From: Cocleimonas sp.
GTDB taxonomy: Bacteria > Pseudomonadota > Gammaproteobacteria > Thiotrichales > Thiotrichaceae
Reading direction: 5' to 3'
Length of the DNA stretch: 61,858 nucleotides
Assembly (NCBI GenBank): GCA_021647365.1
Contig: JAKIUW010000020.1
Span: forward strand, 1-61,858
Shown piece by piece: positions 17,752 to 26,589 of the stretch (within the stretch, counting starts at the first letter, position 1; each line of letters opens with the position of its first letter). The translations under genes and the position numbers were made by a program. The notes under the pieces are model-generated. The model was not told the origin of the DNA and did no database searches. It was given only the letters and a program-made list of their open reading frames with translations.

Positions 17752-18411
17752 ATGAGTGTTCCAGAAAATATTGATAGATATGATCTAGATTCCACAGCGC
17801 CCACCACCTTAGCAGGCTCGGTTTCGGCATATGTTCCATTTAAACGCATGTTTGATCTTAGCCTTATCGTTGTATTTTCTCCGTTAATAATTCCTATCAT
17901 GTTGGTAACAGCCATCTTAATTAAAATAGAATCACGAGGACCTGTGTTCTTTTGGCAAAAACGTGTTGGCGTTCATGGAAAAATCTTCAATATGCTCAAG
18001 TTTCGTAGCATGACAACAGATTCAGAAAAAGAAGGTTCAAAGTTTGCGCAAAGTGGCGATAAACGTGTAACACGTTTCGGACGTATTATGCGTAAAATGC
18101 GTATTGATGAAATTCCACAACTTTGGAATATCATCCACGGCGATATGAGCTTAATCGGTCCACGACCAGAACAGGTTGCTTTTGTCGAAAAGTTTGAAAA
18201 AGCCATCCCCAAATATTCAGCCAGGCACATTGTGCGCCCAGGCATTACAGGCTTAGCACAAGTAGAACAAGGCTATGTTGATGATGAAAATGGCACACGC
18301 ACAAAGCTAATATACGATTTACACTACATCGAAAACTTATCATTTAAAATGGATATGGAGATTGTAGGCAAGACGATTTATACCATGGCCACAGGCTTTG
18401 GCGCTCGATAA
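17752..18411 (+). CDS. Bacterial sugar transferase (undecaprenyl-phosphate glycosylphosphotransferase)
   Basis: PF02397-type initiating sugar-phosphate transferase, which moves a sugar-1-phosphate onto undecaprenyl phosphate to start an exopolysaccharide or O-unit. It is the short, single-anchor form: one hydrophobic segment at residues 33-58, preceded by KRMFD. Catalytic-core blocks are GPVFFWQKRVGVHG, NMLKFRSM, RIDEIPQLWNI, MSLIGPRPEQ, and VRPGITGLAQV. No flippase, polymerase or other glycosyltransferase is nearby, so it is an orphan. It may work with the deacetylase at 7.75-8.66 kb (inference). A palindromic-element pair follows 50 bases after the stop. Confidence 0.9.
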   Translation: MSVPENIDRYDLDSTAPTTLAGSVSAYVPFKRMFDLSLIVVFSPLIIPIMLVTAILIKIESRGPVFFWQKRVGVHGKIFNMLKFRSMTTDSEKEGSKFAQSGDKRVTRFGRIMRKMRIDEIPQLWNIIHGDMSLIGPRPEQVAFVEKFEKAIPKYSARHIVRPGITGLAQVEQGYVDDENGTRTKLIYDLHYIENLSFKMDMEIVGKTIYTMATGFGAR

Positions 18412-18462
18412 CCGCTAGGTTTTATACAAACTCTACAAAACACAGTCCTGCTCAGATTATCG

Positions 18463-18527
18463 AAAGCACACCCCCCCACTTTTACATGATGCTTATAAAC
18501 ATCATGTAAAAGTGGGGGGGTGTGCTT
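18463..18527. repeat. Palindromic element, CAC type, intact arm pair
   Basis: Two full arms, AAAGCACACCCCCCCAC / TTTTACATGATG and its exact reverse complement, around a 7-base loop CTTATAAA-like. It is the cleanest CAC-type copy in the window and sits between the sugar transferase gene and murA. Confidence 0.97.
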
Positions 18528-18689
18528 GTTAAAATTTTTTAATTCTCTTTATCATCAAACTTTCTAAATTAAATCATCACTAACATGCCCAGTTAGATAC
18601 CATCTATCGGTCTTTTTCGTTATCATTGCTCCTTTTTAATTTAGTGCTTTTCTTTAAGCTCTTTTTTCAGACTTCTCAGGATCATATTA

Positions 18690-19946
18690 ATGAATGTTTT
18701 TCAGATAGAAGGTGGCGCGCCACTTGATGGCGATGTTGTAATTTCAGGGGCTAAGAATGCGGTTCTTCCATTGCAGGCGGCGGCTTTGCTGGCACATGGA
18801 AAAATGACCATTAAGAATGTTCCTCGCCTTAAAGATGTGGCAACACTGGCGCTCTTGCTAGAAGGCATGGGCGTTACGGTTAAGACGGATAAAGATAATA
18901 ATATCACCACCGATACATCAACCATTAAAAACCAAATTGCACCATATGAATTAGTGCGTACCATGCGCGCTTCCATTCTTGTGCTGGGCCCGCTGGTTGC
19001 ACGATATGGTTATGCTGAAGTTTCGTTGCCAGGTGGTTGTGCGATTGGTAGTCGCCCTGTCAATATTCACCTTACAGGTCTTGAAGCCATGGGCGTTGAA
19101 ATCACGGTTGATGAAGGTTTTATCCGCGCAAAATGTGACAAGCTTAAAGGCGCCAATATCATGATGGAAGCTGTAACCGTCACAGGTACTGAAAACTTAT
19201 TAATGGCGGCTGTGTTGGCAGAAGGCACAACGATTTTAGAGAATGCGGCGCGTGAACCTGAAGTGGTCGATCTTGCTAATTGTTTAATCGCGATGGGCGC
19301 AAAAATCACGGGTGAGGGTACGAACACCATTACAGTTGAAGGCGTGAAAAAATTGAAAGGCGTTGAATATTCAGTTTTGCCAGATCGTATCGAAACAGGC
19401 ACATACTTAGCGGCGGGAGCAATCACAGGCGGGCGTGTTAAATGTTTAAATGCCGCACCTCACACGCTTGATGCGGTATTGCAAAAATTCCGTGAATGTG
19501 GCGCTAGTATTGAAACAGGTGAAGATTGGATCGAGCTAGATATGCGCGGTCGCAAGCTAAAAGCGGTTGATATTCGCACCGAGCCACACCCAGCATTCCC
19601 CACCGATATGCAAGCGCAATTTATGGCGATGAATTGTGTGTCCGAAGGAATTGGTGTCGTGGTAGAAACGATTTTTGAAAACCGTATGATGCACGTTGCA
19701 GAGCTTATGCGTATGGGCGCAAATATTCGCCTTGAAGGTAATACAGCGATTGTGGCAGGTATGCCGTCACTACGTGGCGCACCTGTTATGGCGACTGACT
19801 TACGCGCATCGGCGAGTTTGATTCTGGCGGGCTTGGCGGCAAAAGGTATTACCATTGTTGACCGTATTTATCATACCGATCGTGGTTATGAAAAAATTGA
19901 AGATAAACTGACAAAGTTGGGTGCTAAAATCCAACGCATCACTTAA
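18690..19946 (+). CDS. murA: UDP-N-acetylglucosamine 1-carboxyvinyltransferase
   Basis: Transfers enolpyruvate from PEP to UDP-GlcNAc, the first committed cytoplasmic step of peptidoglycan synthesis. The N-terminus FQIEGGAPLDGDVVISGAKN, the loop with catalytic Cys117 in GGCAIGSRPVN, and the C-terminal DLRASASLILAGLAA block are all canonical, and 418 residues is the standard length. The cysteine indicates a fosfomycin-type active site. murA followed by hisG is a usual gammaproteobacterial order, but the usual upstream genes (bolA-like, mla operon) are missing and a palindromic element and a sugar transferase gene stand there instead. Confidence 0.97.
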   Translation: MNVFQIEGGAPLDGDVVISGAKNAVLPLQAAALLAHGKMTIKNVPRLKDVATLALLLEGMGVTVKTDKDNNITTDTSTIKNQIAPYELVRTMRASILVLGPLVARYGYAEVSLPGGCAIGSRPVNIHLTGLEAMGVEITVDEGFIRAKCDKLKGANIMMEAVTVTGTENLLMAAVLAEGTTILENAAREPEVVDLANCLIAMGAKITGEGTNTITVEGVKKLKGVEYSVLPDRIETGTYLAAGAITGGRVKCLNAAPHTLDAVLQKFRECGASIETGEDWIELDMRGRKLKAVDIRTEPHPAFPTDMQAQFMAMNCVSEGIGVVVETIFENRMMHVAELMRMGANIRLEGNTAIVAGMPSLRGAPVMATDLRASASLILAGLAAKGITIVDRIYHTDRGYEKIEDKLTKLGAKIQRIT

Positions 19947-19975
19947 ACAGATAACTTAAACGCAAGATTAAGATC

Positions 19976-20626
19976 ATGAACCAAACACTTACCATCGCGC
20001 TATCAAAAGGGCGTATATTTGAAGAAACTATGCCTTTGTTAGAAGCAGGAGGCATTACAGCGCTGGATGATCCAGAAACCAGCCGCAAGCTAATTCTCGA
20101 TACTAATCATGAAAACATCAAGCTGGTTATCATTCGCGCAACCGATGTGCCTGTGTATGTACAATATGGTGCGGCAGATTTAGGCGTAACAGGTAAAGAT
20201 GTATTGATGGAACACGGCGGCGAAGGTTTGTACGAAATGCTCGATTTACATATTGCGGAATGTAAATTAATGACAGCAGGTTTTGCCGATAAACCCTTGC
20301 CAGAAGGGCAATTAAAAGTAGCGACAAAATTTGTAAACTGTACGCGTGACTATTTTGCAAAGCAGGGTAGGCAGATTGAAATCATCAAGCTTTATGGGTC
20401 GATGGAATTAGCGCCGATTGTAGGGCTAGCAGATATTATTGTCGATGTGGTTCAAACAGGTAGCACCTTAAAAGCTAACGGTTTAGTACCGTTGGAACAC
20501 ATGGCAGATATAAGTTCACGCATGATTGTTAATACAGCCTCAATGAAAATGAAGCACGAGTTATTAAGTGATTTACTTGAGAAAATAAAATCGGCCGTGG
20601 AAAAAAACAGCGTAGAAAAGAAATAA
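19976..20626 (+). CDS. hisG: ATP phosphoribosyltransferase, short (HisZ-dependent) form
   Basis: First enzyme of histidine synthesis: condenses ATP with PRPP. The 216-residue length and the start LTIALSKGRIFEETMPLL mark the short HisG that needs a HisZ regulatory subunit; no hisZ lies in the window. Conserved blocks include DLGVTGKDVLMEHG, KFVNCTRDYFAKQG, and the PRPP loop IVDVVQTGSTLKANGL. It lies 29 bases after murA and five bases before aroG, so the three are probably cotranscribed. Confidence 0.95.
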   Translation: MNQTLTIALSKGRIFEETMPLLEAGGITALDDPETSRKLILDTNHENIKLVIIRATDVPVYVQYGAADLGVTGKDVLMEHGGEGLYEMLDLHIAECKLMTAGFADKPLPEGQLKVATKFVNCTRDYFAKQGRQIEIIKLYGSMELAPIVGLADIIVDVVQTGSTLKANGLVPLEHMADISSRMIVNTASMKMKHELLSDLLEKIKSAVEKNSVEKK

Positions 20627-20631
20627 ATGAT

Positions 20632-21708
20632 ATGACAAACCAAATCAAACACAAAACAGACGATGTTCGCATCACAGGGCAAGAAGAAGTACATTCACCT
20701 GCAACACTGTTTAAACAGTATCCGCTGACAGAAACAGCAGCCAAAATAGTATTTGATGCGCGCCAAGCAAGTCATAAAATTTTGCACGGAGATGATGACC
20801 GCTTAATTGTGATTGTCGGCCCTTGCTCGATTCATGATGTGGGTGCGGCATTGGAATATGCTAAAAAATTAACAGTTTTACGTGAAGAGTTAAGTGATCA
20901 GCTCCATATCGTTATGCGCGTTTATTTTGAAAAGCCTCGCACCAGCATCGGCTGGAAAGGTTTGATCAACGATCCAGATTTAACAGGCACTTTCAATATT
21001 AATAAAGGCTTAAAAGTAGCCCGTGATTTATTGTTAAAGCTTGCAGAGCAGGGGATGCCAACGGCGACAGAATACCTTGACCTTATTTCGCCACAATACA
21101 TTGCAGACTTAATTTCATGGGGTGCAATAGGTGCGCGCACTACAGAAAGTCAGGCGCACCGTGAGCTGGCATCGGGTATTTCATGTCCAATTGGTTTTAA
21201 AAATGGCACTTATGGTAATTTGGATATTGCGATAAATGCGATTAAATCCGCCTCTCATTCACATCATTTTTTGTCGGTAACGAAAGAAGGGCATTCGGCT
21301 ATTTTTACTACCAAAGGCAATGATGATTGTCATATTATTTTACGCGGTGGACTAGAGCCAAACTATGATGAAGCTAGTGTTACAGATGCGATTAAACAAC
21401 TTGAATCAGCAGGTTTGCCAGCCACATTGATGGTTGATTTTAGCCATGCCAATAGTAATAAAGATTTCCATAATCAACCAAAAGTATCCTCGAATATTGC
21501 TGAGCAAATTGCTAATGGAAACAAAGCCATTAGTGGCGTAATGATTGAAAGCCATTTGGTGGAAGGCAATCAAAACGGTGAGGGTAAGAGCAAAGATCTG
21601 CTTACCTATGGTCAGAGTATTACCGATGCTTGTATTGGTTGGGATGATACTGAAAGCGTATTAAGAGAATTAGCAGAGGCTGTTGAAAAGCGCCGCTTAA
21701 TCACTTAG
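20632..21708 (+). CDS. aroG: Class I 3-deoxy-7-phosphoheptulonate (DAHP) synthase
   Basis: First step of the shikimate pathway: PEP plus erythrose 4-phosphate to DAHP. Type I alpha AroFGH signatures are VIVGPCSIHD, MRVYFEKPRTSIGWKG, ARTTESQAHRELASG, FKNGTYGN, and DFSHANSNK. The length (358) matches the E. coli isozymes. Which aromatic amino acid inhibits it cannot be told from the sequence, so the aroG symbol marks the family only. It lies between hisG and hisD, where the conserved order has no gene; the 5-base spacing to hisG suggests translation from the same transcript. Confidence 0.93.
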   Translation: MTNQIKHKTDDVRITGQEEVHSPATLFKQYPLTETAAKIVFDARQASHKILHGDDDRLIVIVGPCSIHDVGAALEYAKKLTVLREELSDQLHIVMRVYFEKPRTSIGWKGLINDPDLTGTFNINKGLKVARDLLLKLAEQGMPTATEYLDLISPQYIADLISWGAIGARTTESQAHRELASGISCPIGFKNGTYGNLDIAINAIKSASHSHHFLSVTKEGHSAIFTTKGNDDCHIILRGGLEPNYDEASVTDAIKQLESAGLPATLMVDFSHANSNKDFHNQPKVSSNIAEQIANGNKAISGVMIESHLVEGNQNGEGKSKDLLTYGQSITDACIGWDDTESVLRELAEAVEKRRLIT

Positions 21709-21829
21709 TTTGCTCCTAATTTGATCAATAGCTGTGTTGAAAGTACTCACTTATACTTATAAGCTCCGTTCTTTCGCCTTGCTCTTAATCAAATTAGAAA
21801 CAATCTAAGCAACTAAGTCAGATAAAGAT

Positions 21830-23128
21830 ATGAATATACAAAAACTAAACACAAACGAGCCAGATTTCTGGCAGAAGCTAGACAAACGTCTGGCATGGGA
21901 TAGCGCATCAGATCAGACGGTGGTTGAGACGGTTACTGGTATTTTAAAAGATGTTAAAGATCTTGGTGATAAATCTGTTGTCAAATTTACCAATCTATTT
22001 GATGGCATGTGCGCAACCAGCATGAAGCATTTAGAAATTCCTAAAAGCAAATTGGAGTTTGCATTGGATGGCCTTTCTACAAAAGAATACAAGGCTCTAA
22101 AACAAGCGGCAGACCGCATTGAAAGCTATGCAGAACATCAAAAAATGGAATCATGGAGCTACACCGAAGCCGATGGCACGGTGCTAGGTCAGCAAGTTAC
22201 AGCACTTGATCGCGTAGGTTTATATGTGCCAGGTGGTAAAGCGGCATACCCGTCGTCGGTATTGATGAATGCGATTCCTGCAAAAGTAGCAGGTGTAAAA
22301 GAATTGATTATGGTTGTGCCAACACCAGCAGGTGAGTTTAGCCCATTGGTATTTGCGGCGGCAGAATTAGCAGGCGTGGATAGGGTATTCTCAATCGGTG
22401 GCGCACAAGCCATTGCTGCATTGGCTTATGGCACCGAGACCGTTCCACAAGTCGATAAAATCGTCGGTCCAGGAAATATCTACGTGGCAACGGCCAAGAA
22501 AATGGTTTTTGGCACAGTCGGCATTGATATGATCGCAGGGCCATCCGAGATTTTAGTGGTATGTGATGGCAAGACAAATCCAGATTGGATAGCGATGGAT
22601 TTATTTTCACAGGCAGAACACGATGAAGATGCACAATCAATCTTAGTTTCACCCGATGCAGACTTCATTGAGAAAGTCATGCAAAGCATTGATAAACTTA
22701 TTGATGACATGCCACGTGCGACAATCATTAAAGAATCACTCGAAGGTCGCGGCGCAGTTATCCAAGCCAAAGATATGGATGAAGCGATTGAAATCGCCAA
22801 CTATATCGCGCCAGAACATTTAGAGCTTTCAGTTGATAATGCAGAAGAAGTTGCCAAACAAATCCGCCACGCAGGCGCAATCTTTATGGGGCGTTACACA
22901 GCAGAAGCGTTGGGTGATTATTGTGCAGGTCCCAATCACGTATTGCCAACCTCAAGAACAGCGCGATTCTCATCGCCCTTAGGTGTTTATGATTTTCAAA
23001 AACGCTCGTCATTGATTGGCTGTTCAGCAGATGGCGCGTCGGAATTGGGCAAGGTTGCCTCAGTACTAGCGCACGGCGAAGGCTTAACAGCGCATGCGCG
23101 CTCGGCGGAATATCGTATTAAGGATTAG
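21830..23128 (+). CDS. hisD: Histidinol dehydrogenase
   Basis: Zn-dependent enzyme oxidising L-histidinol to L-histidine in two NAD steps. Family blocks: RVGLYVPGGKAAYPSSVLMN, FSIGGAQAIAALAYGTE, VGPGNIYVATAKKMVFG, DLFSQAEHDEDAQSIL, and the C-terminal GPNHVLPTSRTARFSSPLG and GEGLTAHARSAEYR with the Zn and catalytic histidines. The length of 432 is standard. It is separated from aroG by 121 bases and may have its own promoter. hisC, the usual next gene, is absent; a TAG-type palindromic element follows instead. Confidence 0.97.
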   Translation: MNIQKLNTNEPDFWQKLDKRLAWDSASDQTVVETVTGILKDVKDLGDKSVVKFTNLFDGMCATSMKHLEIPKSKLEFALDGLSTKEYKALKQAADRIESYAEHQKMESWSYTEADGTVLGQQVTALDRVGLYVPGGKAAYPSSVLMNAIPAKVAGVKELIMVVPTPAGEFSPLVFAAAELAGVDRVFSIGGAQAIAALAYGTETVPQVDKIVGPGNIYVATAKKMVFGTVGIDMIAGPSEILVVCDGKTNPDWIAMDLFSQAEHDEDAQSILVSPDADFIEKVMQSIDKLIDDMPRATIIKESLEGRGAVIQAKDMDEAIEIANYIAPEHLELSVDNAEEVAKQIRHAGAIFMGRYTAEALGDYCAGPNHVLPTSRTARFSSPLGVYDFQKRSSLIGCSADGASELGKVASVLAHGEGLTAHARSAEYRIKD

Positions 23129-23142
23129 TCAAGGAAGTCCTG

Positions 23143-23216
23143 AAGCACACCCCCCTAGTTTTACATGATGTTTATGGTTGTATGAAACATCATGTAAAAC
23201 TAGGGGGGTGTGCTTT
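23143..23216. repeat. Palindromic element, TAG type, intact arm pair
   Basis: Left arm AAGCACACCCCCCTAG / TTTTACATGATG, 17-base loop, and the exact reverse-complement right arm with TTTG after it. It sits 14 bases after hisD, between convergent genes, where it could serve as a terminator. Confidence 0.97.
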
Positions 23217-23251
23217 GTATTTAAGTTTATAAAGCGATCAAGAATAAGTCA

Positions 23252-23662
23252 TCAATGAATAACCTTAGCCTTCCCATCCTCTAAAAGAATCTTCACAGAA
23301 TCACCAATTTTAAAAACTTCTTTAGAGCTAGGCTGTGTAATCGCAACGGTTTCACCGTTAGCTTTTGTTATGATAAACTGTTGCGCAGTTGAAGGCTTGG
23401 TAGCATTGCGGTAAAGCTTGCCGATGGTGGCTAAATCTACCGACCCATAAACACCACTGTGTCCACCTGAACCGACTGAAACCCCTACATTGCCGTAAGA
23501 GTTAATATCTTCGGGTTTGACCGCTACTGTTTTCACTGAAATGATTTTCCCCATTTCAATTTTCTGCATATTGGTAATATTGCTGGTATTGGCCGTCTTG
23601 TTGCTTGAGCAAGCAGAAAGGCTGATGAGTATGAATAGTGAGAAAGCAGATAGTGTTTTCAT
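23252..23662 (-). CDS. Small outer-membrane-type lipoprotein
   Basis: Predicted lipoprotein of unknown function, 136 residues. The start at 23662 gives MKTLSAFSLFILISLSAC, a textbook lipoprotein signal with the lipidated Cys18. After a short linker, the body has a Gly-rich strand (YGNVGVSVGSGGHSGVYGS) and ends in a small beta domain (AQQFIITKANGETVAIT ... FKIGDSVKILLEDGKAKVIH), as in the glycine-zipper/YcfJ-like lipoproteins. A longer frame begins at 23731 but lies inside the DUF1841 gene. Its ATG overlaps the DUF1841 stop (ATGA), so the pair is coupled. Confidence 0.8.
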   Translation of the reverse strand: MKTLSAFSLFILISLSACSSNKTANTSNITNMQKIEMGKIISVKTVAVKPEDINSYGNVGVSVGSGGHSGVYGSVDLATIGKLYRNATKPSTAQQFIITKANGETVAITQPSSKEVFKIGDSVKILLEDGKAKVIH

Positions 23663-24090
23663 TTGATTTTTCCTAAGCAATCTAAATAAGTGTTTTCGTC
23701 GGGCAATGTTTGGCTTTGTTGCGCTTGCCAAATCATTTCACCTAAGCATTCCATCATAGCATGCTCGGCATCTGCTACCCCTTTTAGGGCAACTAAACGC
23801 TCGTAAAGTTCAGAAATTCCGGGGGGACGATTAGTGATGATTTGTTCGCGAATGCCTAAGTGCATTCCCAAATGTAAAAAGGGGTTGGTATCACCCATTT
23901 CAGGTAAATAGTCGGCATTGACACTGGCTTCTTTGTTTTCTAATAGCGCGTGATATTCAGGGTGTTCTTTAATGAGCGCGACAACCTGCTGTTCTAACGG
24001 AGAAAGGGCTTCTTTTTGCTTGCGGTGCTTTTCCCAGCTATCGCAGTAAAATTGGCGGAGCTGTTCGCGTTGATCTTTTTGTTCTGTCAT
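23659..24090 (-). CDS. DUF1841 family protein
   Basis: Conserved cytoplasmic protein of the DUF1841 family, function unknown. Recognised by REQLRQFYCDSWEKHRKQ at the N-terminus, NPFLHLGMHLGIREQI in the middle, and HAMMECLGEMIWQAQQ near the C-terminus; 143 residues is normal. In many gammaproteobacteria it lies next to nth, and here it is two genes downstream of nth on the same strand. Its end overlaps the lipoprotein start by four bases. Confidence 0.88.
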   Translation of the reverse strand: MTEQKDQREQLRQFYCDSWEKHRKQKEALSPLEQQVVALIKEHPEYHALLENKEASVNADYLPEMGDTNPFLHLGMHLGIREQIITNRPPGISELYERLVALKGVADAEHAMMECLGEMIWQAQQSQTLPDENTYLDCLGKIK

Positions 24091-24110
24091 ATCATCCTAT
24101 GGCTTTGTTG

Positions 24111-25070
24111 CTAACTATTTTTTAAAAAATGTTGCAGGTTTTCAGTAACTTTATCAATCACACGTTGGCGCGCTTCAATCGCTGCCCAAGCAGTGTGTGG
24201 TGTTAAAATCAAATTAGGGATTTTATCACTAAGTAAGGGGTGGTCAAGTGGCGGCGGTTCTTGCTCCAATACATCAATTCCAGCTCCAGCGATAACCTTA
24301 TCATGCAGGGCGACAGCAAGCGCGGCATTATCCACCACACCACCACGCGCGGTATTGATTAAAAACGCAGTGTCTTTCATTAATTCAAATTCTTTTTTGC
24401 CAATCAAGTGTTTAGTTTCAGGTGTCAAAGGGCAATGAATACTGATTACATCCGCTAGAGGCAACAAGGTTTCAAGGGGTAAACGACCCTCGTTTGCGTT
24501 TGTTGAAGATACGCCAGCGCGTTGTGAAATCAAAATACTCATGCCAAATGCAAGCGCTAATTTTTCAACGCCTTTGGCTAGGCTTCCGTAACCCACCAAT
24601 CCCAAAGTCTTACCCGAAAGCTCTTGAATTGGGAAACTTAGATTAGAAAACTGACCACTTTGCGACCAATCGCCGCTTTTAGTGATTTTTTGATAATTGA
24701 AAAGTTGGGTAGATAAAGCCAAAATTAGTGCAAAAACATGCTGGCTAACAGACTCAGTACAGTAGTCTGTTACATTATTAACAATAATGCCGTGTCTTTC
24801 GCATGCCGCTTGATCCACATTATCCATGCCTGTGGCGGTGAGTAGAATGAGTTTTAAATCAGGTAATTGTTTAAGCAAGTCCTCATCAAAAATCACCTTA
24901 TTCGCAATGGCGATATTCGCCCCTTGTAGACGCGCTAAACGCTCCTCGGGCTGGGTCGCCTCGTGAATTTCCCAATTATCCAGCACGGCATACAAACCTG
25001 TGAGATCAAGGTCGCCGGGGTTAAAGCTTTTCTCATCGAGGACGACAGCCTTGTAGTTAGTATTAGTCAT
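24111..25070 (-). CDS. D-2-hydroxyacid dehydrogenase, glycerate dehydrogenase-like
   Basis: NAD-dependent 2-hydroxyacid dehydrogenase. The Rossmann motif is GLVGYGSLAKGVEKLA; the catalytic triad lies in LINTARGGVVDN (Arg), VLEQEPPP (Glu) and TPHTAWA (His). The N-terminal VVLDEKSFNPGDLDL and the W after the catalytic His (HTAWAAIEARQR) point to hydroxypyruvate reductase/glycerate dehydrogenase (HprA-like) rather than D-lactate dehydrogenase; the substrate is inferred. The start at 25070 (MTNTNYKAV) has AAGGAT upstream and overlaps the nth stop by eight bases. Confidence 0.88.
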   Translation of the reverse strand: MTNTNYKAVVLDEKSFNPGDLDLTGLYAVLDNWEIHEATQPEERLARLQGANIAIANKVIFDEDLLKQLPDLKLILLTATGMDNVDQAACERHGIIVNNVTDYCTESVSQHVFALILALSTQLFNYQKITKSGDWSQSGQFSNLSFPIQELSGKTLGLVGYGSLAKGVEKLALAFGMSILISQRAGVSSTNANEGRLPLETLLPLADVISIHCPLTPETKHLIGKKEFELMKDTAFLINTARGGVVDNAALAVALHDKVIAGAGIDVLEQEPPPLDHPLLSDKIPNLILTPHTAWAAIEARQRVIDKVTENLQHFLKNS

Positions 25071-25701
25071 CAAGTAATTTATCCTTAAAATCACATAAAT
25101 CAGAAATCAAACAAGCCGCACACTTAGGCTTACGTGCTACGCAAATATAGCGCCCGTGCAGAATTAGCCAGTGGTGTGCATCAATCATAAATTCTTTGGG
25201 GATAAAACGCAGTAGTTTCTTCTCAACCTCAACCACGTTCTTACCTTTGGCGATGCCTGTACGGTTGCCGACTCGAAAAATATGCGTATCGACCGCCATA
25301 GTCGGTTGACCAAATGCGGTATTCAAAATCACATTAGCCGTCTTGCGCCCCACGCCCGGTAAGGCTTCTAAGTCTTCGCGGTTTTCTGGTACAACCGAAT
25401 TATGCAATTCAACCAGCATTTTACAAGCTTGAATAATATGTTTCGCTTTGCTGTTATAAAGCCCGATGGTTTTGATGTATTCCTTTAAACCTTCCTCACC
25501 TAAGTCATAAATCGCTTGGGGCGTGTTAGCAACAGGAAAAAGCTTAGCCGTCGCCTTATTCACGCCTTTGTCGGTAGACTGAGCGGACAAAGCCACTGCC
25601 ACCAATAGCTCAAAAGGAGAGCTGTAGTTTAGTTCCGTCTTAGGATGAGGATTTGCCTCGCGCCAGCGACTAAAAATTTCGTAACGTTTTTCTTTATTCA
25701 T
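25063..25701 (-). CDS. nth: Endonuclease III
   Basis: DNA glycosylase/AP lyase that removes oxidised pyrimidines in base excision repair. The helix-hairpin-helix LPGVGRKTANVIL carries the catalytic Lys, VDTHIFRVGNRTG has the catalytic Asp, and the C-terminal CVARKPKCAACLISDLC binds the 4Fe-4S cluster. It begins MNKEKRYEIFSRW, and 212 residues is the standard length. It heads a minus-strand operon with the dehydrogenase, DUF1841 and lipoprotein genes. The rnf genes that commonly precede nth are not here. Confidence 0.97.
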   Translation of the reverse strand: MNKEKRYEIFSRWREANPHPKTELNYSSPFELLVAVALSAQSTDKGVNKATAKLFPVANTPQAIYDLGEEGLKEYIKTIGLYNSKAKHIIQACKMLVELHNSVVPENREDLEALPGVGRKTANVILNTAFGQPTMAVDTHIFRVGNRTGIAKGKNVVEVEKKLLRFIPKEFMIDAHHWLILHGRYICVARKPKCAACLISDLCDFKDKLLDD

Positions 25702-25724
25702 TTATTTTACTGCTATTTGATTGA

Positions 25725-25747
25725 TCATGTAAAAGTGGGGGGGTGTC
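25725..25747 (+). repeat. Palindromic-element arm, CAC type, single truncated right arm
   Basis: TCATGTAAAAGTGGGGGGG then TGTCCTCC: the arm is intact up to TGT, then diverges from the consensus TGTGCTT. It is upstream of nth, so it may sit in that gene's 5' region. Confidence 0.85.
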
Positions 25748-25824
25748 CTCCCGCATCTAAAAACATGGCTGTTTTTAACTTTTCCGTGTCCTTCTGTGTA
25801 TTCCGTGGCAAAAATCTTTTTCTT

Positions 25825-26481
25825 TTAAGCTCTTAAAGAAATAATATCCCATCCTCGCTCAACAGCCACCTCACGCAACTTATCATCAGGGTCAACGGCA
25901 ATCGCGGTATCTACGGCTTCAAGTAAACTAATGTCATTGTATGAATCGCTATAAAACACACTGCCTTGCATGGTTTCGTTATTGTCTTTTAGCCATTCAT
26001 TTAGGCGTGTGATTTTCCCTGTTTGAAAGCAGGGTGTGCCTTCTACTTCGGTGGTGTAACGGCCATTAATAATTTTTGATTCGGTAGCTAATAGATTGTC
26101 GATACCTAATTCAGTGACGATGGGGCGCGTTACAAAGCTATTGGTTGCGGTGATAACGAGTAGTGTGTTACCTTGATCTTTGTGCTTTTCTACTAAGGCA
26201 CGGGATTTTTTTGTAATCATGGGTAGAATGATAGTTTGCATAAATTCTTTATGCAGTTTGCCAAGCTCTTCCATGCTTCGAATAGAAAGTGGTTTAAAGC
26301 TAAAGGATGAAAATTTGAGTATATCGAGTGTACCGTTTTTGTAATCATCGTAAAAAACGTTATTGGCGGCTTCGTATTCCTTTTCATCGACTAATTTTTT
26401 TGCGACGAGAAACTGCCCCCATTCGTAGTCGCTATCACCGTGTAACAGGGTGTTATCAAGGTCGAAGATTGCTAGTGCCAT
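25825..26481 (-). CDS. HAD-IB family phosphatase (phosphoserine-phosphatase-like)
   Basis: HAD subfamily IB hydrolase. Motif I is FDLDNTLLHGDSDYEWG with nucleophile D6/D8, motif II VITATNSFVTRPI, and motif IV YSDSYNDISLLEAV. The D-N-T-L variant with HGDSD is typical of the group annotated as histidinol-phosphatase- or phosphoserine-phosphatase-like (CicA-like), not of SerB itself. The start at 26481 (MALAIFDLD) is set by the family's usual N-terminus; the longer frame to 26556 would run into the divergent rppH start. The substrate is unknown. Confidence 0.87.
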   Translation of the reverse strand: MALAIFDLDNTLLHGDSDYEWGQFLVAKKLVDEKEYEAANNVFYDDYKNGTLDILKFSSFSFKPLSIRSMEELGKLHKEFMQTIILPMITKKSRALVEKHKDQGNTLLVITATNSFVTRPIVTELGIDNLLATESKIINGRYTTEVEGTPCFQTGKITRLNEWLKDNNETMQGSVFYSDSYNDISLLEAVDTAIAVDPDDKLREVAVERGWDIISLRA

Positions 26482-26589
26482 TTTGAAACTCGTGCAGATG
26501 AAAAATAAGTCCATATTGTAACCGCAATAATTTGCTGAATCACTGCCAATGTGCAAATATCACACCAATTAAAAGTTTTGGAGTTGGAT

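Noticed and set aside
19067..19426. Open frame on the minus strand within murA
   Set aside because: It is a shadow of a conserved coding gene with no family match.
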